Below are positions 45,182 to 53,524 of a stretch of DNA of 64,000 nt, in pieces; position 1 is the stretch's first letter; the number at the start of each line of letters is the position of its first letter. The DNA is from Saccharibacillus alkalitolerans (GTDB taxonomy: Bacteria > Bacillota > Bacilli > Paenibacillales > Paenibacillaceae), in contig NZ_JAAFGS010000004.1 in assembly GCF_011090185.1 (NCBI RefSeq), forward strand, positions 62,001 through 126,000. The letters run 5' to 3'. The notes under the pieces are model-generated. The model was not told the DNA's origin. It worked only from the letters and a program-made list of their open reading frames with translations, and did not search any database. The position numbers were made by a program, and so were the translations under genes.

Positions 45182-46168
45182 TCAGATCAGATCTTCCTCA
45201 GTCAACCATTGCTTAACCTGAGATTTCTCAATGGGTTTCATATCAGGGAGAGCGACTAAAGTCTGCTCTGCCTTCTCCCTAAACAACGAAGGAATAATGA
45301 ACATACGCTCTGCTTCTTTCGCTATCATTTGTTCGTCGACTGTCATTAATTCTTCGTAGCGTTTTTCTCCAGGTCTCAATCCGATAACCCTGACTCCCCG
45401 CGCATAATCCAAAGCATATTTTTCGGCAGTAAGTTCAATGATCGCTTCAGCAAGGTCGCCAATCCGGATAACCGGCATTTTAAGAACGAAAACTTCCCCT
45501 CCTACCGCCAGCCTATTCGCTTCAAGAATAAGCTCGATCGCCTGCGATGGTGTCATCATATATCGCAGCATTTCCGGATCTGTAATCGTAATTTCTTTCC
45601 CTTCACACACCTGCTTTGTAAATAAGGGAATGACCGACCCTCTGGACCCCATCACGTTCCCGAAACGTACGGAGGAAAAAACCGTAGACTTTGACCCTTT
45701 TTGATACTCTGCCGCAGAAATCAACCTTTCCGCCGTCAGCTTTGTCGCTCCATACGTATTTGTCGGAGAGATTGCCTTATCCGTGCTTGTAAACAGCACC
45801 TTTTGAACTCCATTTTCTATGGCAGCCTGTATAACGTTTTGAGTGCCGATGACATTGGTCTGTACCGCTTCGAAAGGATTGTACTCGCAAGACGGAACGT
45901 GTTTCATTGCCGCCAAGTGAAACACGTAATCGATATCTTCCATGGCTCTGTTCAGCCGCTGGCGGTCTCTTACATCGCCAATCAAGAAACGCAACCGAGT
46001 TGCCTCATTCGCAAATTCAATATTCATTTCATATTGCTTGTGTTCATCCCGACTCAGGATGCGAACGACTTGAGGTTCCACTTTAAGTAGACTGCGGGTC
46101 AAGTGCCGACCGATCGTTCCTGTTCCACCGATAATTAAAATTTTCTTGCCCCGATACATTTCGTCCAT
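45182..46168 (-). CDS. PseB-like UDP-GlcNAc 4,6-dehydratase (inverting)
   Basis: First step of pseudaminic acid synthesis. It is a 328-residue extended SDR of the FlaA1/PseB/CapD group: GGTGTIGRHLTRSLL, AAMKHVPSCEYNPFEAVQTN (the Met-Lys replacing the usual Tyr pattern of this group), TSTDKAISPTNTYGATKLTAER and SVRFGNVMGSRGSVIPLF. It follows the Maf-type gene by 16 nt. A capsule or teichoic role is less likely given pseC, G, H, I and F downstream. Confidence 0.93.
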   Translation of the reverse strand: MDEMYRGKKILIIGGTGTIGRHLTRSLLKVEPQVVRILSRDEHKQYEMNIEFANEATRLRFLIGDVRDRQRLNRAMEDIDYVFHLAAMKHVPSCEYNPFEAVQTNVIGTQNVIQAAIENGVQKVLFTSTDKAISPTNTYGATKLTAERLISAAEYQKGSKSTVFSSVRFGNVMGSRGSVIPLFTKQVCEGKEITITDPEMLRYMMTPSQAIELILEANRLAVGGEVFVLKMPVIRIGDLAEAIIELTAEKYALDYARGVRVIGLRPGEKRYEELMTVDEQMIAKEAERMFIIPSLFREKAEQTLVALPDMKPIEKSQVKQWLTEEDLI

Positions 46169-46184
46169 TGTTTCGACCCGTCCT

Positions 46185-47966
46185 TTAAATATGGATTTCT
46201 GCGATCCGTTTTAATGATTCCGTTACGTTCTCTTGCAAATAAGGAAGCTCTTTTGTAATGTCTTCTCCCAGTTTACGGAGATGATGATAAGCCAAATCGG
46301 CTTTTTTTCGAATGTCTGTTTCCGTCGCGATCTCTGGCAATATTCGATCGAATTCATTTAATCGATCCGTAAGCAGAGTTTCAAATACTGGATTAAACCA
46401 ATCTCTATTCACGATATTTCCCCAAAGTACTTCGACTGACTCCATTGTTCTCCAAGCTTTGTTCGCATTCGAACGACTTTGTTCCGAAAGCCGATCAATC
46501 TGCTTTTTCAGCATGTTCAGCTCGCTTCTCAACACGCTTATGTCGCTCGATATATTCAGAAGTCTAGATTTCACCGTATTTATTTTATCTTCGTTTGAAG
46601 TATGAGTCTGCTCGAGCAGCTTTGACACAGCATTGGATTCGACACGCTGTTCCACAAGCAAAGAATAAACTTCTTCTGCCGGTTTCCATGCTGCGCCTTC
46701 GATCGCTGCTCCTCCGCGAGTAGCATTAATGAATTCAATGTTGGGCAGGATGGAAATAAGACTTTCCAAGCCGTCTTTCATGAACAAAAAATTTTGAGTA
46801 GTCTGATTATATCCTCCGTAAACGTTAAGCACGGTATGTTGCGATCGCTCTACGATCGTCTCGTTATGGGTTGCATCCGTATGTTCTACGCCGCTTGTAT
46901 AAAATTTCCCTTCGGAAAAGGATAGATCCTGACCCATCATGACAATCCTTGAAACTCCTAACCAAACCGCAGCTTGGATTGCAGTTCCGGTAACGGTAGG
47001 CGTAGGAAGTATGGTCGGATCTTGTGACTCCATACCCATGCAAAACTTTCCGATTTCATCATTTTGTACAATCCCATAAATGGTGTCATCGTTTTTTTTA
47101 TCCGATACCCCGTAATAAGCCGTTGAACCAAAAAAAAGAGGCGGTTTTGTTGCTCTCGGATTTTCGAAAACTTTGGCGTTTATGGCCCCTCCGTCCATAA
47201 CGGTAACTAAGTGAGGCTCGATATTATGCCGAAGCAGTGCTTGGATGCTGGAGCCCGCTGAAATAATCAAGGCATGAGGTTGGAATTTTCGCAACCATGC
47301 GATGTCTTTATCTAAAGAAGGCCCCGAAGCAACAATTACCGCAGTCGAACCCGAAAAGGAACCGGCCAATTCCATTACGGATGGCGATACCAGCATGCTG
47401 GCCAATTGGTTCAAGCTGTTTTGCAGCCAAATTTTCCGAAAATGCCTCTCAGTATGTCTATTTGATACAAAAGTCGCTCGATACTCTTCGAAGCTTTCCC
47501 TCAGATCGTGAAGCACCTCAATATTCTTCTCCAAATGATGGCGCAATGCTACAAAAGCCAATTCTTGATCCATGTAAGTGCAAATTTTATAAAATAGCAT
47601 TTTGAGCTGAGTAGGCCCAACGGAAACCCACAACAGTTGAGGCCATGCCAATAAGTCCTTCATCTGATAATTTTCCATTGAATGATTAAAAACCGCTTCG
47701 TCCGGCTCATACACTATAAAAAAGCGATCTGGATACTTTTCCAATAAATCAGAAAGACCTAAGCCTTGGCTAAATCCATATAAAAAAACAACCTTCATGT
47801 CGTTTACCGAACCTTCGACCGCTGTCAACCAACTTTCGTCTCGTTTAAGAGGCTCCTTAAAGATGGAGCTGCTGCCCTCCGATGTGCGATTAAACTGCTC
47901 GATACGATTCGCAATATTGGGAAACCTTTGTTGGATTATGCTAAGATTTTCGTTGAAATAAGTCAT
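46185..47966 (-). CDS. Maf-type (DUF115, MAF_flag10) motility-associated glycosyltransferase
   Basis: Likely transfers CMP-pseudaminic acid (or a derivative) onto Ser/Thr of flagellin; 593 residues. The central DUF115 region has AVIVASGPSLDKDIAWL, SAGSSIQALLRHNIEPHLVTVMDG, TVTGTAIQAAVWLGVSRIVMMGQDLSF and INATRGGAAIEGA. An N-terminal domain (VFLYGFSQGLGLSDLLEKYP) precedes it and a coiled-coil tail (residues ~470-590) follows. The ATG at 47966 has GGAG 9 nt upstream; an ATG at 47981 is an alternative. It is the first gene of the 11-gene operon, transcribed away from fliT. Confidence 0.9.
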   Translation of the reverse strand: MTYFNENLSIIQQRFPNIANRIEQFNRTSEGSSSIFKEPLKRDESWLTAVEGSVNDMKVVFLYGFSQGLGLSDLLEKYPDRFFIVYEPDEAVFNHSMENYQMKDLLAWPQLLWVSVGPTQLKMLFYKICTYMDQELAFVALRHHLEKNIEVLHDLRESFEEYRATFVSNRHTERHFRKIWLQNSLNQLASMLVSPSVMELAGSFSGSTAVIVASGPSLDKDIAWLRKFQPHALIISAGSSIQALLRHNIEPHLVTVMDGGAINAKVFENPRATKPPLFFGSTAYYGVSDKKNDDTIYGIVQNDEIGKFCMGMESQDPTILPTPTVTGTAIQAAVWLGVSRIVMMGQDLSFSEGKFYTSGVEHTDATHNETIVERSQHTVLNVYGGYNQTTQNFLFMKDGLESLISILPNIEFINATRGGAAIEGAAWKPAEEVYSLLVEQRVESNAVSKLLEQTHTSNEDKINTVKSRLLNISSDISVLRSELNMLKKQIDRLSEQSRSNANKAWRTMESVEVLWGNIVNRDWFNPVFETLLTDRLNEFDRILPEIATETDIRKKADLAYHHLRKLGEDITKELPYLQENVTESLKRIAEIHI

Positions 47967-48008
47967 TTTCACAATCTCCATTCCCGGCTATTAATTTCTA
48001 TACCTACT

Positions 48009-48035
48009 ATATCGGATTTAAGGAAGATAGAGTGA
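48009..48035 (-). promoter_or_regulatory. Possible sigma-D promoter of the flagellin glycosylation operon
   Basis: On the minus strand the -10 TCCGATAT (48009-48016) matches 7 of 8 and is identical to the flaG box. The -35 is poor (TCAC at 15-nt spacing). It lies about 40 nt before the Maf start and just after the fliT terminator. Confidence 0.4.
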
Positions 48036-48095
48036 ACCTTCAAAAAAAAATCCCCCCTCTTGTCTCCTTTCAACTTGAACTTTCTGCTTTATACA

Positions 48096-48168
48096 GAAAA
48101 AAAACACTCTCGAATATGAGTTCGTTCGCCCTTAGCGACAAACGTCATAATGAGAGTGTTTCTTTTTT
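48096..48168 (-). terminator. Terminator of the flaG-fliD-fliS-fliT operon
   Basis: Long hairpin with outer 8-bp arms ACACTCTC / GAGAGTGT, an inner TATGA/TCATA pair and a TCGC/GCGA tip. It is followed on the minus strand by eight T (plus-strand A-run near 48097-48104) and on the plus strand by TTCTTTTTTA. Confidence 0.85.
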
Positions 48169-48178
48169 ATCAAAACTC

Positions 48179-48523
48179 TTATTTACGATGATCGATGAAC
48201 ATACTGTCCAGTGAGTACGCATTTTGGTAAGCCGACTGCTGCGTACGGATTGCGCCTTGCTTATGCATCCATTCTCCGGCTTCATTCTTTAAAAATAACA
48301 TTCTTTTAAGGATAGTCATATCGAAACTAAGAATATAGGCAATTTGTTCACGATTTTCTTCGTTAATGCTGTTCCGATACTCTTCAATAGAAAGCACCAA
48401 TTCTTCACGCCGATTCGCCAAAAGTTCCAGTTCATCGCTATCCATCGTATTCAAACGAGAGATCGCGTCTTCGGTAATAGATTGCAGCTCGTTGAGCAGT
48501 TTTTTCACTACCGCTTCTGCCAT
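48179..48523 (-). CDS. FliT-like flagellar chaperone
   Basis: 114-residue small helical protein directly after fliS (TAATG overlap). No catalytic motif; predicted coiled helices (SRLNTMDSDELELLANRREELVLSIEEYRN). The position matches B. subtilis fliT, which chaperones FliD. The sequence itself is weakly conserved, so the name rests mainly on order and size. Confidence 0.7.
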   Translation of the reverse strand: MAEAVVKKLLNELQSITEDAISRLNTMDSDELELLANRREELVLSIEEYRNSINEENREQIAYILSFDMTILKRMLFLKNEAGEWMHKQGAIRTQQSAYQNAYSLDSMFIDHRK

Positions 48524-48906
48524 TACATATTTCCCGCCATACCAGATACTTTTCCTGCCTCAATCCATGCTTCGCGTAGTTCACTGAGATGTTCAAGCAC
48601 TTCTTCCGCGGGAGCCGCATTTTTCTTCACATTTGCTTCAATCAGAAGATGCAGCATGTACTCATAAATACGGGCGAGTTCCGATGCAATCGGGTAATCG
48701 AAATTTAGGGAAGAAGTAAGTTCATGCACGATTGCTTGTGCTTTGCAGAGATTGTTGTTCGCCGATTCGTAATTACGTTCCGCAATCCCGTCGATTCCCG
48801 CCTTTACAAAGCGAATGGCTCCATCATACAGCATAATCAGAAGTTTAGGCTTGGATGCGGTTTGGGCTTGAGTCTGCTGGTACTTTTGGTAAGGTGAGTA
48901 GATCAA
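48523..48906 (-). CDS. Flagellin chaperone FliS
   Basis: 127-residue four-helix protein that binds the C-terminus of flagellin before export and, in B. subtilis, also partners FliW-dependent control. The typical start is YSPYQKYQQTQAQTASKPKLLIMLYDGAIRFVKAG, and the middle is NNNLCKAQAIVHELTSSLNFD. It follows fliD by 18 nt and overlaps fliT by one base. Confidence 0.95.
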   Translation of the reverse strand: MIYSPYQKYQQTQAQTASKPKLLIMLYDGAIRFVKAGIDGIAERNYESANNNLCKAQAIVHELTSSLNFDYPIASELARIYEYMLHLLIEANVKKNAAPAEEVLEHLSELREAWIEAGKVSGMAGNM

Positions 48907-48924
48907 GGTTTTTCCTCCTTGTGG

Positions 48925-50418
48925 TTACATGCCGGAAAGACTGGACATCGTTGCATTGTACCTATTGATGGCCGTTTCCATGGCCGTAAACTGCTTATAA
49001 TAATTCGTTTCAATTCGATTTAAGCGACTGTTCCAATCGGTAATTTGACGATCGATAGCGGTTAGCCGTTGTCCCATAAGACTTGTAGTCAAAAACGTGG
49101 AGTTGAGGTCGCTGCTGACCTTGGACGTACCCGCTTTTTCTGCCAAACTGGACAAAGCGGCAGTCGAAATTTTTCTCGTCTTCGCAAGGATCCCGTCTTC
49201 TACCGTATACTGATTATTTAAAGTGGATTTTGAATAATTCTGCCCAAAAAATTGATTAACAATATCAGGATTTCCCTCAAGTGCTGCCGTAAGCTTTGCC
49301 GTATCCAAGTTAAGCTTGCCTTTAGTGTCGTACGTACCTGTGGTGATACCGAGTTCGGACATCATCAATGGCTTATTCACATCTACTCCATCGACATTTA
49401 CAACTCTGCCGATGTCCACCCCTTGAATTAAAGCTGCGCGCATATCGCCGATTGTTCGTTGCAGGATGCTGTCATTCTTGAGCATGCCGCTTTTAGCTTT
49501 TTCATCCCAAAGCTTGGCTTCGTCGTCGCTCATTTCTTTCCTTTGTTCACTGGTGAGCGGTGTATATTTTTTATAGCGTTCTTCGCTAATCTTGCCATTG
49601 ACGGTAGAAATCACGTCATTGTAGGCATTAACGAAGTCTTGAACGGCCTGCACCACTTTTTCGGTGTCTTTGGAAACTGTCACCGTAGTCGCCGCTCCGC
49701 CTGCGGCATTAAGAGTGATCGCCACGCCGTTAAGGTCGAAACTATTGGAGTCCTTCTCAATATTCAGACCGTTTACGTTTAGTTCAGCTTTGGAGCCAAA
49801 CGTATCCATCGTCAAGTTGAAGGCATTTTTAATCGAGGCATCAACCACAACCGCATCAGGACCGGCAGTCTTGGACGTGAGGGATAAACCCGCCGCAGAA
49901 TCGTAAAAGGCGGTGACTCCTGTCTTGCTGTTACTATTGATCTTATCGACAAAGGATTGAATGGTTTCATCGGCAGTGAGTGCTATATCCGCTCCGCCGA
50001 TCGTAACTACCGAGGCCGTCCCAAACGAACTATCGAGATCGGAAAGCTTGGTTGTAGTACTGTCTTTATTCAACCCTTGTGCGCTGCGGACGCTGGAAAA
50101 AGTTGCTAATTTAGTAACTTCGATTGTCATTGTTCCACTGCTTGCAACAGAGGAAGCACTTGCAGTAAGTGCACCGGTATTTCCCGTGATCGTGGCTTTC
50201 TGAGCATTGATTGTGCTGCTCTGTGCAAGCTTGGAAATGCTATCCTGCATAAATGTAACCAACTTGGTGCTCATCTTACGATAGTCATCGCGCTGCCACT
50301 CCAGAAGCTGTTTCTGTTCATTCAGCTTGTTAAGCGGTCCTTTACGAGCGTTGACCATAGATTTTACCAAGGCATCGATATCCATCCCCGAAGCCATCCC
50401 CGAGATTCTTGTAACCAT
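48925..50418 (-). CDS. Flagellar filament cap protein FliD
   Basis: HAP2, a pentameric cap that folds flagellin at the filament tip. It has 497 residues with FliD_N (ISGMASGMDIDALVKSMVNARKGPLNKLNEQKQLLEWQRDDYR) and FliD_C domains and a coiled-coil C-terminus (LTAIDRQITDWNSRLNRIETNYYKQFTAMETAI). It is second in the flaG operon (12-nt spacer). Confidence 0.96.
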   Translation of the reverse strand: MVTRISGMASGMDIDALVKSMVNARKGPLNKLNEQKQLLEWQRDDYRKMSTKLVTFMQDSISKLAQSSTINAQKATITGNTGALTASASSVASSGTMTIEVTKLATFSSVRSAQGLNKDSTTTKLSDLDSSFGTASVVTIGGADIALTADETIQSFVDKINSNSKTGVTAFYDSAAGLSLTSKTAGPDAVVVDASIKNAFNLTMDTFGSKAELNVNGLNIEKDSNSFDLNGVAITLNAAGGAATTVTVSKDTEKVVQAVQDFVNAYNDVISTVNGKISEERYKKYTPLTSEQRKEMSDDEAKLWDEKAKSGMLKNDSILQRTIGDMRAALIQGVDIGRVVNVDGVDVNKPLMMSELGITTGTYDTKGKLNLDTAKLTAALEGNPDIVNQFFGQNYSKSTLNNQYTVEDGILAKTRKISTAALSSLAEKAGTSKVSSDLNSTFLTTSLMGQRLTAIDRQITDWNSRLNRIETNYYKQFTAMETAINRYNATMSSLSGM

Positions 50419-50430
50419 AACCAGACCCCC

Positions 50431-50808
50431 TTAGATTTTTTTGTCGACCAATATACCCGTAAATTCCATCATTTTTGCCACTACATCCAAAATTTTTTCC
50501 GAAGGAATTTCGCGAATCATATCTCCGGTCTCTCTGTTCAAAACCTTAATCATAATGGCGTTGGTCTGTTCGTGGACCGATATTTCCAACGTTTTTTGAG
50601 GCCCCTGAATGGCATCGATGGCTTTCTTAAGTTCCTGAACCATCTTTTCATGATCTTGATGCAACTGCGGGATTGTCGTCATGGAGGCAGGTTGAAGCAA
50701 ATCCGACGCTTTATTGTCATCATGCTTAGGATTGTATTCTTTCTTAGGATAAGAAGACTGCGGTAAAGGCGATGCTCCTCCCAGTCCCCCTGCTATACTC
50801 GAATCCAT
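50431..50808 (-). CDS. FlaG family protein
   Basis: 125 residues; the C-terminal FlaG domain reads LEISVHEQTNAIMIKVLNRETGDMIREIPSEKILDVVAKMMEFTGILVDKKI. FlaG proteins influence filament length or assembly. It is the first gene of flaG-fliD-fliS-fliT, the yvyC equivalent of B. subtilis, preceded by a near-consensus sigma-D promoter. Confidence 0.93.
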   Translation of the reverse strand: MDSSIAGGLGGASPLPQSSYPKKEYNPKHDDNKASDLLQPASMTTIPQLHQDHEKMVQELKKAIDAIQGPQKTLEISVHEQTNAIMIKVLNRETGDMIREIPSEKILDVVAKMMEFTGILVDKKI

Positions 50809-50869
50809 AATATACCTCCACCCTGATTAAGTATGTCACTGCCGTTCTACTAAGCTGTCGTTACTTTAT

Positions 50870-50896
50870 ATATCGGAATTTAACTCAAAATCTTTA
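50870..50896 (-). promoter_or_regulatory. Sigma-D promoter of flaG-fliD-fliS-fliT
   Basis: On the minus strand, TAAA (50893-50896), exactly 15 nt, TCCGATAT (50870-50877). The -35 is perfect, the spacing is ideal and the -10 matches 7 of 8. It lies about 60 nt before the flaG ATG. Confidence 0.85.
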
Positions 50897-50915
50897 TGGA
50901 ATTCAGGGATAAAAA

Positions 50916-50946
50916 ATAAAAAACCCCGCAGCAGCGGGGTTTTTCG
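50916..50946. terminator. Terminator of hag copy 1
   Basis: Hairpin AAAACCCCGC / GCGGGGTTTT with loop AGCA, A-rich on one side and T-rich on the other, 18 nt after the hag stop. Confidence 0.9.
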
Positions 50947-50961
50947 AAACAGCCTTTAAAC

Positions 50962-51729
50962 TTAACGGAGCAGGGACAGTACGCCTTGCGGCGACTGGTT
51001 TGCCTGCGACAGCATCGACTGCGAAGCTTGCAGCAGGATGTTGTTCTTCGACAGGGCAACCATTTCCTTCGCCATGTCAGTGTCACGGATACGCGATTCT
51101 GCAGCCGTCAGGTTTTCTACTGTCGTTCCAAGGTTGTTCGACGTGTATTCCAGACGGTTTTGTACGGCACCAAGGTTCGAACGCTGTTTTGCCACGTTCT
51201 CAATCGCTGTGCTTACGTTAGCCAGCGTCGTTGCCGAAGACAAACCTGCAAATCCGGTTGTAGCTACGCCGGAGATCGAAATCTTGAACGTGCTGTCGTC
51301 GGCTTGCACCGATACGTTGCTCTTGATGCTGATGCCGTTGAACTTCGTGTTCGTCATGATTGCGTCGATCTGCGAACCCAGAGCGTTCAGCTCGGCATTG
51401 ATGTTCGATTTGTCGCTTGCGCTGTACGTTCCGTTTTCTTTCTGTACGTTCAGCTCTTTCATCCGAGTCAGCATCGCGCTGACTTCGTTCATTGCGCCTT
51501 CAGCCGTTTGTGCGAACGAGATACCGTCTTGAACGTTGCGCTGTGCTTGTTCCAGACCGCGGATTTGTCCGCGCATTTTCTCGGAGATCGACAGGCCGGC
51601 TGCGTCGTCGGCAGCACGGTTGATGCGCAGACCCGAAGACAGTTTTTCCATGTTCTTGCTTGCTGCTGCGTTATTCAGTCCCATGTTGCGGTGCGTGTTG
51701 ACGGCTTGCAGGTTGTGATTGATAATCAT
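50962..51729 (-). CDS. Flagellin, copy 1 (downstream copy)
   Basis: Filament subunit of 255 residues, a short flagellin with conserved D0/D1 ends (MIINHNLQAVNTHRNMGLNN and the C-terminal heptad region ending in SPQGVLSLLR). Only a small variable middle is present (about residues 125-170, Ser/Thr-rich), the expected site of O-glycosylation. The protein is identical to copy 2. The only coding difference seen is the last Arg codon (CGT here, CGC in copy 2). It has its own sigma-D-like promoter, CsrA-type leader and terminator. Confidence 0.97.
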   Translation of the reverse strand: MIINHNLQAVNTHRNMGLNNAAASKNMEKLSSGLRINRAADDAAGLSISEKMRGQIRGLEQAQRNVQDGISFAQTAEGAMNEVSAMLTRMKELNVQKENGTYSASDKSNINAELNALGSQIDAIMTNTKFNGISIKSNVSVQADDSTFKISISGVATTGFAGLSSATTLANVSTAIENVAKQRSNLGAVQNRLEYTSNNLGTTVENLTAAESRIRDTDMAKEMVALSKNNILLQASQSMLSQANQSPQGVLSLLR

Positions 51730-51736
51730 TGTGTTG

Positions 51737-51774
51737 TTTCCTCCCTGAATTGGTTGATTCCCACGTCCATGTGG
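51737..51774 (-). promoter_or_regulatory. CsrA-type binding sites in the hag copy 1 leader
   Basis: On the transcript, hairpin CCAC-ATGGAC-GTGG (51761-51774) presents GGA in its loop and contains ACATGGACGT, a full match to the CsrA pattern ACANGGANGT. A second GGA site (TCAGGGAGGA) overlaps the ribosome-binding site (51740-51746). This is the same two-site layout as B. subtilis hag. Confidence 0.75.
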
Positions 51775-51806
51775 TTGATTTGAGGCGTTTCACTGCCTTA
51801 CTTTAT

Positions 51807-51832
51807 ATATCGTCCGTGTTTTCGAAACTTTG
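51807..51832 (-). promoter_or_regulatory. Sigma-D promoter of hag copy 1
   Basis: On the minus strand, -10 GACGATAT (51807-51814) and -35 CAAA (51829-51832) at 14-nt spacing. The -10 is the same as in copy 2. Confidence 0.75.
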
Positions 51833-51888
51833 AATAGCATAGGAGGAAAATAAATAAAAAAAGTATTCCCAATTAAAGAAGACAAAAA

Positions 51889-51918
51889 AGAAAAAAGCCT
51901 GCTCGAAAGCAGGCTTTT
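51889..51918. terminator. Terminator of hag copy 2
   Basis: Hairpin AAAAGCCTGCT / AGCAGGCTTTT with loop CGAA and flanking A/T runs, 17 nt after the stop. Confidence 0.9.
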
Positions 51919-51934
51919 AAGCAAAACTTTAAAC

Positions 51935-52702
51935 TTAGCGGAGCAGGGACAGTACGCCTTGCGGCGACTGGTTTGCCTGCGACAGCATCGACTGCGAAGC
52001 TTGCAGCAGGATGTTGTTCTTCGACAGGGCAACCATTTCCTTCGCCATGTCAGTGTCACGGATACGCGATTCTGCAGCCGTCAGGTTTTCTACTGTCGTT
52101 CCAAGGTTGTTCGACGTGTATTCCAGACGGTTTTGTACGGCACCAAGGTTCGAACGCTGTTTTGCCACGTTCTCAATCGCTGTGCTTACGTTAGCCAGCG
52201 TCGTTGCCGAAGACAAACCTGCAAATCCGGTTGTAGCTACGCCGGAGATCGAAATCTTGAACGTGCTGTCGTCGGCTTGCACCGATACGTTGCTCTTGAT
52301 GCTGATGCCGTTGAACTTCGTGTTCGTCATGATTGCGTCGATCTGCGAACCCAGAGCGTTCAGCTCGGCATTGATGTTCGATTTGTCGCTTGCGCTGTAC
52401 GTTCCGTTTTCTTTCTGTACGTTCAGCTCTTTCATCCGAGTCAGCATCGCGCTGACTTCGTTCATTGCGCCTTCAGCCGTTTGTGCGAACGAGATACCGT
52501 CTTGAACGTTGCGCTGTGCTTGTTCCAGACCGCGGATTTGTCCGCGCATTTTCTCGGAGATCGACAGGCCGGCTGCGTCGTCGGCAGCACGGTTGATGCG
52601 CAGACCCGAAGACAGTTTTTCCATGTTCTTGCTTGCTGCTGCGTTATTCAGTCCCATGTTGCGGTGCGTGTTGACGGCTTGCAGGTTGTGATTGATAATC
52701 AT
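51935..52702 (-). CDS. Flagellin, copy 2 (upstream copy)
   Basis: Same 255-residue flagellin as copy 1, residue for residue, located between csrA and copy 1. It has a sigma-D-like promoter with a different -35 (TAAG), an identical leader with CsrA-type sites, and a different terminator. Being next to csrA, this is the positional equivalent of the single B. subtilis hag; copy 1 appears to be the duplicate. Confidence 0.97.
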   Translation of the reverse strand: MIINHNLQAVNTHRNMGLNNAAASKNMEKLSSGLRINRAADDAAGLSISEKMRGQIRGLEQAQRNVQDGISFAQTAEGAMNEVSAMLTRMKELNVQKENGTYSASDKSNINAELNALGSQIDAIMTNTKFNGISIKSNVSVQADDSTFKISISGVATTGFAGLSSATTLANVSTAIENVAKQRSNLGAVQNRLEYTSNNLGTTVENLTAAESRIRDTDMAKEMVALSKNNILLQASQSMLSQANQSPQGVLSLLR

Positions 52703-52709
52703 TGTGTTG

Positions 52710-52747
52710 TTTCCTCCCTGAATTGGTTGATTCCCACGTCCATGTGG
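52710..52747 (-). promoter_or_regulatory. CsrA-type binding sites in the hag copy 2 leader
   Basis: Same as copy 1: loop-presented ACATGGACGT in a CCAC/GTGG stem (52734-52747) and a GGA site over the ribosome-binding site (52713-52719). Confidence 0.75.
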
Positions 52748-52779
52748 TTGATTTGAGGCGTTTCACTGCCTTACTTTAT

Positions 52780-52806
52780 ATATCGTCCGCTTCCCGGAAA
52801 GACTTA
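52780..52806 (-). promoter_or_regulatory. Sigma-D promoter of hag copy 2
   Basis: On the minus strand, -35 TAAG (52803-52806), 15 nt, -10 GACGATAT (52780-52787). The -35 lies inside a small palindrome (AAAGACTTAAGTCTTT) that may also act as a weak csrA terminator. Confidence 0.75.
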
Positions 52807-52824
52807 AGTCTTTTAAAGAAAAAA

Positions 52825-53055
52825 TCAAGATTCCGAGGATTTTTTTTGCATCATCTTGATGATCTCTTTAGGATCCAGCGCCGCGCTTTCGTTATTCTCC
52901 TGTACGGAAACCAGAATCTCTTTTCGCAGAATATCGACATGTTTCGGAGCTTTAATCCCTAACTTGATCGTATCTCCTTCTACTGCCAGTACCGTAAGTT
53001 CAATATCGTCGCCGATTACGATCGACTCGCCTTTCTTTCGCGAAAGCACCAACAT
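52825..53055 (-). CDS. Carbon storage regulator CsrA
   Basis: 76-residue RNA-binding dimer ([34 protein letters not shown]...). It represses hag translation by binding GGA sites and is antagonised by FliW. Its ATG overlaps the fliW stop (TGATG). The C-terminal tail ([16 protein letters not shown]) is of the Gram-positive type needed for FliW control. Confidence 0.97.
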   Translation of the reverse strand: MLVLSRKKGESIVIGDDIELTVLAVEGDTIKLGIKAPKHVDILRKEILVSVQENNESAALDPKEIIKMMQKKSSES

Positions 53056-53501
53056 CAGGACTCACCGCTTTCCTTTAAAATCGAAGAATTCAAGAAGTGT
53101 CTTGTCTTATACGTGGTGTTTTGCAACACTACCTGCTTACCCAGCCGATCAGCAACGTTAAAAATAAGCGGCGCAAGCAAATTTGTCGTAACTCTGGCCG
53201 GATCATTATTCCAGGTTACAATGCAACGAACGGCTATCCCTTTTTCTTCTTTTAACTGTATCTCGTCCATCAATTCATCAGAAAGTTCGAATTCGTAATC
53301 TCGAAAGTGCAAGAACGGATCCGTTACGATAAAGGCAAGTTCCGCTTGGTTGACTGCCTGTAAATAACTGTACGTCCCATCCACGTCGCAAAGCACATAT
53401 TCCGTAACTTCTTCAAAACCGGGAATTCCTTTGGGAAATGTGATCAGATCCTCTTCGCCCACCGTTAGTTCGCCCAAATGGACGGATTGAATTTGTACCA
53501 T
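53055..53501 (-). CDS. Flagellar assembly factor FliW
   Basis: 148-residue protein that binds either flagellin or CsrA, linking flagellin export to hag translation. Typical segments: [20 protein letters not shown] and [31 protein letters not shown] precedes the ATG. It is co-translated with csrA. The 53502-53609 gap behind flgL contains a terminator and possibly a promoter. Confidence 0.96.
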   Translation of the reverse strand: MVQIQSVHLGELTVGEEDLITFPKGIPGFEEVTEYVLCDVDGTYSYLQAVNQAELAFIVTDPFLHFRDYEFELSDELMDEIQLKEEKGIAVRCIVTWNNDPARVTTNLLAPLIFNVADRLGKQVVLQNTTYKTRHFLNSSILKESGES

Positions 53502-53524
53502 ATTTTAGATCCTCCTTAGCGATT

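Larger units (their letters stand above)
50966..52789. repeat. Near-perfect 851-bp direct duplication covering hag and its promoter
   Basis: Sequence 50966-51816 reappears as 51939-52789 (offset 973). It covers the whole flagellin gene, leader and -10 box, and ends at CGTCCG. The -35 regions and the terminators differ. Translations of all overlapping frames in both copies are the same, which indicates nucleotide identity across the unit. Confidence 0.93.
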
